Assembly: GCA_022402565.1 (NCBI GenBank)
Contig: JAKRSC010000022.1
Coordinates: forward strand, 112,474 to 176,473
From: Hydrotalea sp.
GTDB lineage: Bacteria; Bacteroidota; Bacteroidia; Chitinophagales; Chitinophagaceae
Length of the DNA: 64,000 nucleotides
Reading direction: 5' to 3'
The notes beneath the pieces were generated by a model. It was given only the letters and a program-made list of their open reading frames with translations, made no database searches and was not told where the DNA came from. Both the position numbers and the translations under genes were made by a program. Positions 53,650 through 60,804 of this stretch are shown one piece after another. Position 1 is the stretch's first letter. Each line of letters begins with the position of its first letter.

Positions 53650-54465
53650 TTATACTGCAACAGGCGCTTTTATAGCCGGATGAGATAGATAGTTTTCAAT
53701 TGTAAAGTCTTCAAATGTGAAATCAAAAATTGACTGCACATTAGGGTTCATTTTTAAAGTAGGTAGAGGGAATGGCTCTCTTGTCAATTGCAATTTAGCT
53801 TGTTCCAAATGATTAGAATACAAATGAACATCGCCAAACGTATGTACAAAGTCTCCTACACTAAGGTTACAAACCTGAGCAATCATGTGCGTAAGCAAAG
53901 CATAAGAAGCAATATTGAAGGGCACACCTAAAAAAACATCGGCACTTCTTTGATAAAGTTGACAAGACAAACGAGGCTTTTCATTTTTATCATCAGCAGG
54001 CGCTACATAAAACTGAAACAAAACATGGCATGGCATCAGAGCCATTTTAGGTAACTCAGCAACATTCCAAGCACTAATTATTAATCTTCTGCTATCTGGA
54101 TTGTACTTTATTTGATGAATCAAATCTGAAATCTGATCTACAACCTGTCCATCTGAACCCTCCCAAGAACGCCACTGTTTACCATAAACCGGCCCCAAAT
54201 CGCCTTCCTCATTCGCCCACTCATCCCATATACTCACTCCATTTTCCTTTAAATAGGCAATATTGGTTGAGCCCTTCAAAAACCATAATAATTCGTGAAT
54301 AATACTTTTTAGATGCAATTTCTTTGTGGTAACCAACGGAAAGCCCTCCTGTAAATTGAAGCGCATTTGATAACCAAAACAACTAATTGTACCCGTTCCG
54401 GTTCTGTCGGACTTTTCAATGCCGTTTGTTAAAATATGCTCTAATAATTGATGATACTGTTGCAT
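53650..54465 (-). CDS. thyA: Thymidylate synthase
   Basis: Makes dTMP from dUMP and methylene-tetrahydrofolate. It is 271 residues. Seen: [33 protein letters not shown] split by the usual short insert, the nucleophile Cys in [12 protein letters not shown], the [20 protein letters not shown] block, and HLYSNHLEQ. First gene of the operon with the SMP30-like gene and folA. A degenerate -7 box TTAACTTG lies 5 nt before the ATG. Confidence 0.97.
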   Translation of the reverse strand: MQQYHQLLEHILTNGIEKSDRTGTGTISCFGYQMRFNLQEGFPLVTTKKLHLKSIIHELLWFLKGSTNIAYLKENGVSIWDEWANEEGDLGPVYGKQWRSWEGSDGQVVDQISDLIHQIKYNPDSRRLIISAWNVAELPKMALMPCHVLFQFYVAPADDKNEKPRLSCQLYQRSADVFLGVPFNIASYALLTHMIAQVCNLSVGDFVHTFGDVHLYSNHLEQAKLQLTREPFPLPTLKMNPNVQSIFDFTFEDFTIENYLSHPAIKAPVAV

Positions 54466-54630
54466 AGGTGCAAGTTAATAGCTTCAAACCTCAAAAAAAT
54501 GTTTATTTAAGATTGGGGGAATTTCTGTGGATTGTTTGTTTTTTAATACTCAAGCTTTCAACAGAAAAACTTAGTTAATTAAATTATGTCAAAATCGCTT
54601 ATTTTGTAGCATCAACGCAATAAGAAACTG

Positions 54631-55260
54631 ATGAAAATAATCCTTGTTGACGACCATACATACGTAAGGGAAGGAATCAAAAAAATTATTGTAGAAAACT
54701 TCCCTCTAGCAGAGGTTACCGATATTAGTGACGGAGAAACTCTTCTTAAAAAACTTATCAAAGAAGATTTTGATTTGATTTTACTAGATATAACCATGGC
54801 TGGCATGTCTGGATTAGATGCTTTAAAACGATTAAAAGAGTTAAAGCCAGCAATTCCTGTACTCACACTTACCATGCACCCTCCAGAACAATATGCCATT
54901 AGAGCGTTTCAAGCAGGGGCATCTGGATATTTAACAAAAGACAGTCCTCCAGATGAGCTTGTGAAAGCCATCAACCAGCTTAGATCTGGTTACAAATATA
55001 TTACTCCACAAGTTGCCGAGTTATTAGCCCAAAACATTGGAATTGATCATCAAAAAGCCCCTCATGAAAGTTTATCAAATAGAGAATTGGATATACTTAG
55101 ATTACTTTCTGAAGGCAAAAGCATTTCTGAAATTGGAACACAATTGAATATTAGCATTAATACAGTTAGCACTTTCAAATCTAGAATCTTAGAAAAAATG
55201 AATATGCGCAACATTGCTGAACTTATTAAGTACGTAATAGAACATAAGATATTTGGTTAA
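54631..55260 (+). CDS. NarL/FixJ-type response regulator 2
   Basis: 209 residues. Receiver 1-120 with Asp7-Asp8, phosphoacceptor Asp53 (LILLDITMAG), Thr in LTLTM and Lys in YLTKD. HTH about 143-206 (LSNRELDILRLLSEGKSISEIG, NTVSTFKSRILEKMN). Paralogue of regulators 1 and 3; closer to regulator 3 at EQYAIR.(F/V)I/QAGASGYLTK. No kinase gene is adjacent, so it probably shares the kinase at 46481 or another one. Possible -7 element TTATTTTG about 25 nt upstream. A terminator and an operator-rich region follow. Confidence 0.94.
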   Translation: MKIILVDDHTYVREGIKKIIVENFPLAEVTDISDGETLLKKLIKEDFDLILLDITMAGMSGLDALKRLKELKPAIPVLTLTMHPPEQYAIRAFQAGASGYLTKDSPPDELVKAINQLRSGYKYITPQVAELLAQNIGIDHQKAPHESLSNRELDILRLLSEGKSISEIGTQLNISINTVSTFKSRILEKMNMRNIAELIKYVIEHKIFG

Positions 55261-55311
55261 TCCTGTTTAATTCAGGGAAATCCTATTTAAAACATTGAAT
55301 TTAAATGAATT

Positions 55312-55340
55312 AGAACCGCAATTTGCGGTTCTTTTTTTTA
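55312..55340 (+). terminator. Terminator after regulator 2
   Basis: AGAACCGCA-ATT-TGCGGTTCT, 9-bp perfect stem, then a T run. Confidence 0.9.
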
Positions 55341-55620
55341 TTAGGTGCATTCTCTTTTTACAATTTTTGTAGTGATTTCACTACTAAACATAGAAGTTTT
55401 ACCTTCTTTTCTTAAAAACAACTACATCAAATAGAGTGCAAACACTATTTACCAGTAGTGCCCCATATATGAACTTTGTATATGAAAGCAGGAAATAAAG
55501 GTAGCCAATATCCAATCCGATTTAAGCCAATATCCTACTACCAAATCCTTTGAAAAATCAACCTTCTTATCCTGTGAAAAACCAATAGCCTTGGTCCTGC
55601 TTTCATTTAAAACTTTTACT
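55341..55620 (+). promoter_or_regulatory. Operator and structured leader of the receiver gene at 55621
   Basis: No gene. From left: GTAGTGATTTCACTAC (55369-55384, perfect palindrome with 7-bp arms), further half-sites near 55411, 55430 (AGTG-CAAA-CACT) and 55455, then a possible -7 element GAACTTTG (55471-55478). The leader begins with ATGAAAGCAGGA (55482-55493) and ends with its exact complement TCCTGCTTTCAT (55595-55606), 101 nt apart. Inside lie two CCAATATCC copies (55505-55513 and 55527-55535), 22 nt apart. Confidence 0.45.
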
Positions 55621-56004
55621 ATGAAACGGATGTATAAAATTTTGGTTGTAGATGATTCTCCATTTATGATACAACAAATAAGAAAAGAAATTGAAAAAAC
55701 GGATATGGAGCATGTTATTATGGTAGCAACTGGAAGTGAGGATGCAAAGAGAAAGCTTCACTTAATTCATCCAGATGTTTTAATTTCTGATATAATTCTG
55801 GAAGACGGTCAAGGCTTAAATCTGGTTCAACACGCAGCTAATACCGAGTTACCTACCAAATGTCTTGTTCTTACCCATTGCACCCATGAGGCATTTCAAA
55901 AACAAGCTAAAGAAAGTGGCGCATGTATGGTGGTTGACAAAGGCTTTGAGATGTTGCAGCTAGGAAAAATAGTGCAGCAAATGGTACAACCAATATTAAA
56001 TTGA
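55621..56004 (+). CDS. Stand-alone receiver (CheY-like) protein
   Basis: 127 residues, receiver domain only: Asp11-Asp12 in VVDDSP, phosphoacceptor Asp57 (VLISDIIL), Thr in VLTHC, Lys in VVDKG. No output domain, so it acts by protein contact or as a phosphate sink or relay. The start is the ATG at 55621; a TTG frame from 55591 lies inside the leader stem. It lies between regulator 2 and a degenerate kinase, downstream of a candidate operator cluster. Confidence 0.9.
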   Translation: MKRMYKILVVDDSPFMIQQIRKEIEKTDMEHVIMVATGSEDAKRKLHLIHPDVLISDIILEDGQGLNLVQHAANTELPTKCLVLTHCTHEAFQKQAKESGACMVVDKGFEMLQLGKIVQQMVQPILN

Positions 56005-56064
56005 CCCCGTTTTAAATCTGAATCCTATAAAAACCAATCCCCCCGATTTTTTAATATACAACAA

Positions 56065-56106
56065 TACGACCCATCCAATATCCTGCTTTTTCATCCAATG
56101 GTCGTA
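56065..56106 (+). repeat. Inverted repeat enclosing CCAATATCC
   Basis: TACGACC (56065-56071) and GGTCGTA (56100-56106) are exact complements; CCAATATCC lies at 56075-56083. It falls in the 3' region of the receiver transcript, before the terminator at 56111. Confidence 0.4.
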
Positions 56107-56110
56107 ACAA

Positions 56111-56140
56111 CAAGGCTGTCTTTCTAGACGGCCTTGTTTT
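56111..56140 (+). terminator. Terminator after the receiver gene
   Basis: CAAGGCTGTC pairs with GACGGCCTTG (10 bp, one G-U, 6-nt loop), then TTTT. Confidence 0.75.
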
Positions 56141-56184
56141 AAGTGGACCTTATTATTTTCTTATATTTATCAATTCAGGAACCA

Positions 56185-57942
56185 ATGTATACAAAACAAA
56201 CCAGTTACTTAATAATAGACAGCTACTGCATTATACAAAAAGCAGCGGGGCATCTTAAAACTATTTTTGGTTTTGGAAAGAACGAACTAATTGGTAAATC
56301 TATTTCTGAGATATATGAACAGAATCAGAAATTTTTGTTTAAAAAAATTTGTAAGGAATTACTACAACAAAAGCTATTCAAGACAATTGTTGTGGAGTCT
56401 AAAAATATCCCTCTAAAGCAAACGCATAACCTTTTAATACAAAATGTTTCTCCAGCATTCATTCAAGTTGTATTTCTGAATATAATTGAAGAAGCTGATG
56501 CACATAACTCTATTAAAAATGTGGCAGAAAATCTTCCAATTCCTGTTTTGTGTTATAACCAACAAAAAGAAATTAAATTTATGAATGCCGCATTCAATGC
56601 CACTTTCATAAAAAAGGGAATACAACTCAACACTTTAGAGGATTTCTATACATTGATTCGTCCACCCAAAGGAGTTTTACTAAAAAAAGAAATAACAGAA
56701 TGGTTTAAGTTGGTTGCTGAGAACAAGAAAAAGAAGAAGTCAACCCCTTCATCAAAAAAAGCATGGCTCCTCTGTAAAAATGGAATTATTAGGCTTTTTG
56801 ATATCAGCTTTTCTACAGATGAAGAAATGGTTTATGTCATTTTCAATGATATAACTAACAATCATCAAGAAACCAAAACATTAGCAAATAACGAAGCAAG
56901 ATTTAGAGTAATAGCCAACAACATCCCTATTTCAATTGGTATTCATGATTTAAAAGGAAATGTTGTTTTTGTAAATAGGTTTTTTACTCAACAAATTGGT
57001 TATAAAGTAGAAGACGTGCCTACCTTAAGTGATTGGTATAAAAAGTCACAACCAGATCCTGTCATTAGAAAACAACTTCAAAATCATTGGCTGGAAATCA
57101 TTGATGAAATTAGAAAAAAGAAAATCAAAAAAACTCCTAATACGGAAGCATCTCTTGTATGTAAAGATGGCATTACAAGAAATTTCTCTTTTGTCTTTCA
57201 AGTACAAGATGACTATGTTTATGTGATACTTGTAGACATAACTAAAAGAGTTAAAGCTGAATATGAAGTTGGAGAATACAACCAACAACTACTACAACTT
57301 ACATCACACTTATTTAGCGTAAGAGAACAAGAAAGAAAACATACAGCACAAGAAATACAAGAAGCCCTTGGACAACATATTACAGGCTTAAGGCTTGAAA
57401 TTGCTTGGATCAAAAAAAATATAGAAAAACTTGGAAAAATAGAATTCCAAATTAAAATGCAAAAGGCTCTTACATCTATGTCTGAAGCTATGACAACTGT
57501 AAGAAAAATTGCATCGGGATTAAGGCCTTCTATTCTAGACGATTTAGGACTTGTAGCTACAATAGAATGGTATATTGGCGAGGTTTCTAAACAATCTGGG
57601 ATTTCTATAAAATTACATGCAAAAACAAATAATAAAACGCTTGAGAGAGACTTGAAAATTAGAATATTCAGGATATTTCAAGAGGTTATAACACAACTAA
57701 GAAATACTGGACTAAGCACCTACATTTTAGTAAAACTAGAATACAGTCCTTCAAAAGTAATTCTCTCTATTACCGATGATGGAAATACATTTTTAGCCAT
57801 TCAAAAAAAACCTACCTTAGGATGGCTTAGCATAAGAGAAACAATTCGTTCTTTGCACGGTAAGATAACGGCAAAATCTAGCAATTATCTTTTAATAAGT
57901 ATACCCATAAAATTGAGTCATGAAGATTCTTATCGCAGATGA
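56185..57942 (+). CDS. PAS-domain histidine kinase homologue lacking the phosphoacceptor His (probable pseudokinase)
   Basis: 585 residues from the ATG at 56185 (a GTG frame to 56143 is unlikely). Three PAS-like modules (about 5-105, 110-225, 235-355) and then a HisKA_3/HATPase region. In the dimerisation helix EQERKHTAQEIQEALGQ, the residue aligned with the His of ELHD is Gln392 (codon CAA). In the ATPase the N-box Asn is Gln504 (FQEVITQ) and the G1 motif reads DDGNTF, without the second Gly. Autophosphorylation is therefore unlikely. The frame is intact, so it is not a decayed gene. Its end overlaps regulator 3 by 23 bp. Confidence 0.88.
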   Translation: MYTKQTSYLIIDSYCIIQKAAGHLKTIFGFGKNELIGKSISEIYEQNQKFLFKKICKELLQQKLFKTIVVESKNIPLKQTHNLLIQNVSPAFIQVVFLNIIEEADAHNSIKNVAENLPIPVLCYNQQKEIKFMNAAFNATFIKKGIQLNTLEDFYTLIRPPKGVLLKKEITEWFKLVAENKKKKKSTPSSKKAWLLCKNGIIRLFDISFSTDEEMVYVIFNDITNNHQETKTLANNEARFRVIANNIPISIGIHDLKGNVVFVNRFFTQQIGYKVEDVPTLSDWYKKSQPDPVIRKQLQNHWLEIIDEIRKKKIKKTPNTEASLVCKDGITRNFSFVFQVQDDYVYVILVDITKRVKAEYEVGEYNQQLLQLTSHLFSVREQERKHTAQEIQEALGQHITGLRLEIAWIKKNIEKLGKIEFQIKMQKALTSMSEAMTTVRKIASGLRPSILDDLGLVATIEWYIGEVSKQSGISIKLHAKTNNKTLERDLKIRIFRIFQEVITQLRNTGLSTYILVKLEYSPSKVILSITDDGNTFLAIQKKPTLGWLSIRETIRSLHGKITAKSSNYLLISIPIKLSHEDSYRR

Positions 57943-58543
57943 TCATAGTGTAGTTAGAAAAGGATTGATTACTATTTTGCTTGATGAATTTTCATCGGCT
58001 GATATAGATGAATCGTCCGATGCCCATGAATTAATTGAAAAAGCACAAAACGGCGCTTATGATGTTATTATCTCGGACATTAATATGCCAGGTCCTTCAA
58101 TTATTGATGCTATCAAAAGCATAAAAAGCAGTCCTAATAAAGGACCAATACTTATTCTTAGTGTAAACGCACCTGAGCAGTATGCTATTAGAGTTATAAA
58201 AGCAGGAGCTTCAGGCTATTTAACTAAGGAAAGTGCTCCGGAAGAGCTAGTAGTAGCAATCAAGCATGTATTAAGTGGGAGAAAATATATTACAGCTGAA
58301 GTTGCTGAACTATTAGCAGACGCACACGATAATGACTCTGAAGCACGCCATAATCAACTTTCCAATAGAGAGTTTGAAGTTATGAGATGGATTGCCTCTG
58401 GCAAAACTGTATCAGAAATAGGGGAAATAATGCATCTTAGTACTAATACAATTAGTACCTATCGTACCAGGATATTACTTAAAATGAATATGAATACAAA
58501 TGCAGAGCTGACCAGCTATGCAATCAAAAATAATTTGGTTTAA
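57920..58543 (+). CDS. NarL/FixJ-type response regulator 3
   Basis: 207 residues. Receiver 1-120 with Asp7-Asp8, phosphoacceptor Asp53 (IISDINMPG), Ser in LILSVN and Lys in YLTKE. HTH about 142-205 (LSNREFEVMRWIASGKTVSEIG, NTISTYRTRILLKMN). All receiver residues are intact although the overlapping upstream kinase homologue is not, so phosphate must come from elsewhere. Translationally coupled to that gene. An operator-rich intergenic region follows. Confidence 0.94.
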   Translation: MKILIADDHSVVRKGLITILLDEFSSADIDESSDAHELIEKAQNGAYDVIISDINMPGPSIIDAIKSIKSSPNKGPILILSVNAPEQYAIRVIKAGASGYLTKESAPEELVVAIKHVLSGRKYITAEVAELLADAHDNDSEARHNQLSNREFEVMRWIASGKTVSEIGEIMHLSTNTISTYRTRILLKMNMNTNAELTSYAIKNNLV

Positions 58544-58568
58544 AGCGTCACGATAAGAACTACAATTA

Positions 58569-58586
58569 GTAGTGCATTTCAACTAC
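58569..58586. promoter_or_regulatory. Candidate NarL-type operator after regulator 3
   Basis: GTAGTGCATTTCAACTAC, with two more ACTAC half-sites nearby (58559 and 58614). The inverse strand GTAGTTGAAA matches the site at 50928. Confidence 0.35.
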
Positions 58587-58627
58587 CTAAAATCATTGGA
58601 GGAACTACCTTTTATTAACTGAATTCG

Positions 58628-58727
58628 AACTTACTTTGTCTTGACAAAAGCCCCTGTTTGAATCCAATATCTTAAGTATCCTCCTATGAAATTCGAAACT
58701 AAAAAAAGCAGCATATGAGCTGCTTTT
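58628..58727 (+). ncRNA. Candidate small transcript between regulator 3 and proline dehydrogenase
   Basis: TTACTTTG (58630-58637), the same -7-like sequence as glnN, is followed by CCAATATCT (58664-58672) and a strong terminator about 80 nt on. Only a 10-codon frame (from 58686) lies inside, running into the terminator. It looks like a promoter-leader-terminator unit without a gene: a small RNA, or the remains of a lost target gene. Prediction only. Confidence 0.25.
58697..58727. terminator. Bidirectional terminator before the end of the proline dehydrogenase gene
   Basis: AAAAAAGCAGC pairs with GCTGCTTTTTT around ATATGA; further pairing in the flanks. Confidence 0.85.
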
Positions 58728-59921
58728 TTAGTTATTAGTAAACTTTCTTCTTTGAAGTTCCTGAGTAATTAATCCTAATTCCCTTCCTGTTTGACCAGCA
58801 ACTGAGCTATTCTCTTGAGCTCTCCTCATTAAATAAGGTATCACTTCTCGTATAGGACCAAAGGGTAAATACTTACTTACCTGAAAACCCGACTTCGCTA
58901 GGTTAAATGTTATTGTATCGCTCATTCCATATAATTGTGAAAAGTGGATATGAGGATGTGTAGGCTTAATACCAAGATTCTCCATTGCTTCCATTGCTAA
59001 AAGATGACTCTCTTCATTATGAGAGGCTACAATTAGTCCTATAGAATTTATATTTTCTAAACAATAGGAAACACCAGCATTAAAATCATTGTCAACCGCT
59101 TCTTTATTTTTATGAATAGGAGATGGATACCCCATTTTTTGGGCACGCTCTCTTTCCTTTTCCATGTATGCCCCGCGCACTAGCTTCAATCCAAGCTTAA
59201 ACCCGTTTTGTTGTGCAATGGAATGTGATAGCTTAAGGAAATTCAATCTGTCATGTCTATACAGTTGAATAGTATTATAAACAACTACATTATCCTTATT
59301 AAAGATCTCCATCATTTCCATGGTAAGCCTATCGATTGGATCTTGCATCCAGCTCTCCTCAGCATCTACCAAAACCCCTACCCCTTTTTCTTTTGCCAGC
59401 TCACAAATAGCGTACATACGCTCACGAACCATATCCCATTCTCTTTCTTCCTCCTCATGGTCATGAATTCCACTCCTCAATCTTGGAGCTCCGTTTAAGG
59501 TTTCTAGTAGCTGCTGTCGAGCCATGCCACTTACCTTGATGCTTATAAAAGGGATGTTGTTTCTCGAAGATGCGTATTCAACTACTTTTAGAAACTCCTC
59601 AGTTGTTTCATCAAAACCTTCTTCAGTTTGCTTTCCTTCTACTCCGTAATCTAAAATTATTTGAACGCCGAATTTTGAGAGCAAATCAGCTACCTGAGCC
59701 GTTTCTTGCAAACTCTCTCCTCCTACAAACTGTTTAAAAATTGTATTCCGTATGATTCCATGAACTGGCAAACCGGTTTTCATGATAAAAGGAGTTAACC
59801 TTGTTCCCAACTTAACAAACCAAGGGAAGGCCATTGTAGAAAACAAAAAGCGAGCTTTTTTAAGCTCTTTATCGCTTTTATATGCGAAGGCAACCTCAGT
59901 ATTATCAAACGAAATTTTCAT
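58728..59921 (-). CDS. Proline dehydrogenase
   Basis: 397 residues from the ATG at 59921; a TTG two codons earlier is an alternative. FAD-dependent oxidation of proline to pyrroline-5-carboxylate. Seen: the beta-alpha barrel with FISIKVSGMAR, VLVDAEESWMQDPID, KLVRGAYMEKERERAQ and the C-terminal YLPFGPIREVIPYLMRRAQEN (split at the active-site helix), the substrate and flavin site blocks. It is a monofunctional enzyme without the P5C dehydrogenase part. Terminator shared with the region to the left. Confidence 0.93.
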   Translation of the reverse strand: MKISFDNTEVAFAYKSDKELKKARFLFSTMAFPWFVKLGTRLTPFIMKTGLPVHGIIRNTIFKQFVGGESLQETAQVADLLSKFGVQIILDYGVEGKQTEEGFDETTEEFLKVVEYASSRNNIPFISIKVSGMARQQLLETLNGAPRLRSGIHDHEEEEREWDMVRERMYAICELAKEKGVGVLVDAEESWMQDPIDRLTMEMMEIFNKDNVVVYNTIQLYRHDRLNFLKLSHSIAQQNGFKLGLKLVRGAYMEKERERAQKMGYPSPIHKNKEAVDNDFNAGVSYCLENINSIGLIVASHNEESHLLAMEAMENLGIKPTHPHIHFSQLYGMSDTITFNLAKSGFQVSKYLPFGPIREVIPYLMRRAQENSSVAGQTGRELGLITQELQRRKFTNN

Positions 59922-60003
59922 ATCCAAGCACTTATGCTGCGAATATCGGTCGCAAGCCGCTAAGAAAAAAGGATTTTTGAAGATTTAGCAGAACCTTTTC
60001 TAG

Positions 60004-60717
60004 CTAGATTGCTTGATGGTTAAAAGGCTGTAGAACCATTTCGCTCACAACACCACTGGTTGGCTGCTGACATAAAAACCATACAGCCCTTGCTGCTTCT
60101 TCTGCAACAATCATTTTATCACGCTGTACCCGCAAATCAATGGTATCCCAAAAAGCAGAGTCTACACCACCTAAATAAAGATTAGTAAACCTTATTTCAG
60201 TTCTCTTCACTTCCTCCCGAATGCTTTGTAACATGCCAGTTAAGCCATACTTGCTAGCACTATAAGCTGCAGCTCCAGCCATGGGCACTTTCCCTAAAAC
60301 TCCTGGAATATGAATGAATAAGCCTTTTTTTACCTCTTTCATTGCTGGTAAAAAGGCCTTGACCATTAAGAACGGAGCCAATAAATTAGCATGAATTGTT
60401 TGTAGAAACTCCTCTTCAGTAAGTGTTTCCATTGATTTAATAATACCAATTCCAGATGCATTTACTAAAACATCAATCTGAGAAAACCTAGCAAAAAAAG
60501 ATGCTCGAAGTGCTTCTACTTCTTGCGCTTGAGTAAGATCTGCTGCGAAAAACTGTCCCGCAGGCAAGCCTAGTTCAGTGGCTATTTGCGCTAGTTTCTC
60601 TTGATTGCGGCCAGTAATAAACACTTGAGCACCGCTGGCAATTAATTGTTTTGCAATGGACTTACCAATTGTTCCTGTAGCTCCTGCTACCAGTATGTTG
60701 GACTGCTTTAGTTGCAT
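60004..60717 (-). CDS. Short-chain dehydrogenase/reductase
   Basis: 237 residues from the ATG at 60717. Classical SDR: the cofactor motif GATGTIGKSIA, NASGIG, and the catalytic YSASKYG with a preceding Pro-Gly-Val segment in the usual Ser position region (IHIPGVLG), so the catalytic Ser seems absent or shifted. The substrate is unknown. It is divergent from the photolyase-related operon, 87 bp away, which might share control. Confidence 0.87.
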   Translation of the reverse strand: MQLKQSNILVAGATGTIGKSIAKQLIASGAQVFITGRNQEKLAQIATELGLPAGQFFAADLTQAQEVEALRASFFARFSQIDVLVNASGIGIIKSMETLTEEEFLQTIHANLLAPFLMVKAFLPAMKEVKKGLFIHIPGVLGKVPMAGAAAYSASKYGLTGMLQSIREEVKRTEIRFTNLYLGGVDSAFWDTIDLRVQRDKMIVAEEAARAVWFLCQQPTSGVVSEMVLQPFNHQAI

Positions 60718-60751
60718 ATTCAAATCTTTGCCCTAATAACATAGTCCCACT

Positions 60752-60786
60752 AAAAAGGTTGAAAAATTATTAGAACCTTTTTTTTA
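60752..60786 (+). promoter_or_regulatory. Hairpin with T run before the photolyase-related operon
   Basis: AAAAAGGTT (60752-60760) pairs with AACCTTTTT (60774-60782), 13-nt loop, followed by more T. It lies 18 bp before the GTG start, where a terminator is not expected, so it could be an attenuator or a protein site. Confidence 0.35.
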
Positions 60787-60804
60787 AGATGTTGTTAGTC
60801 ATGC

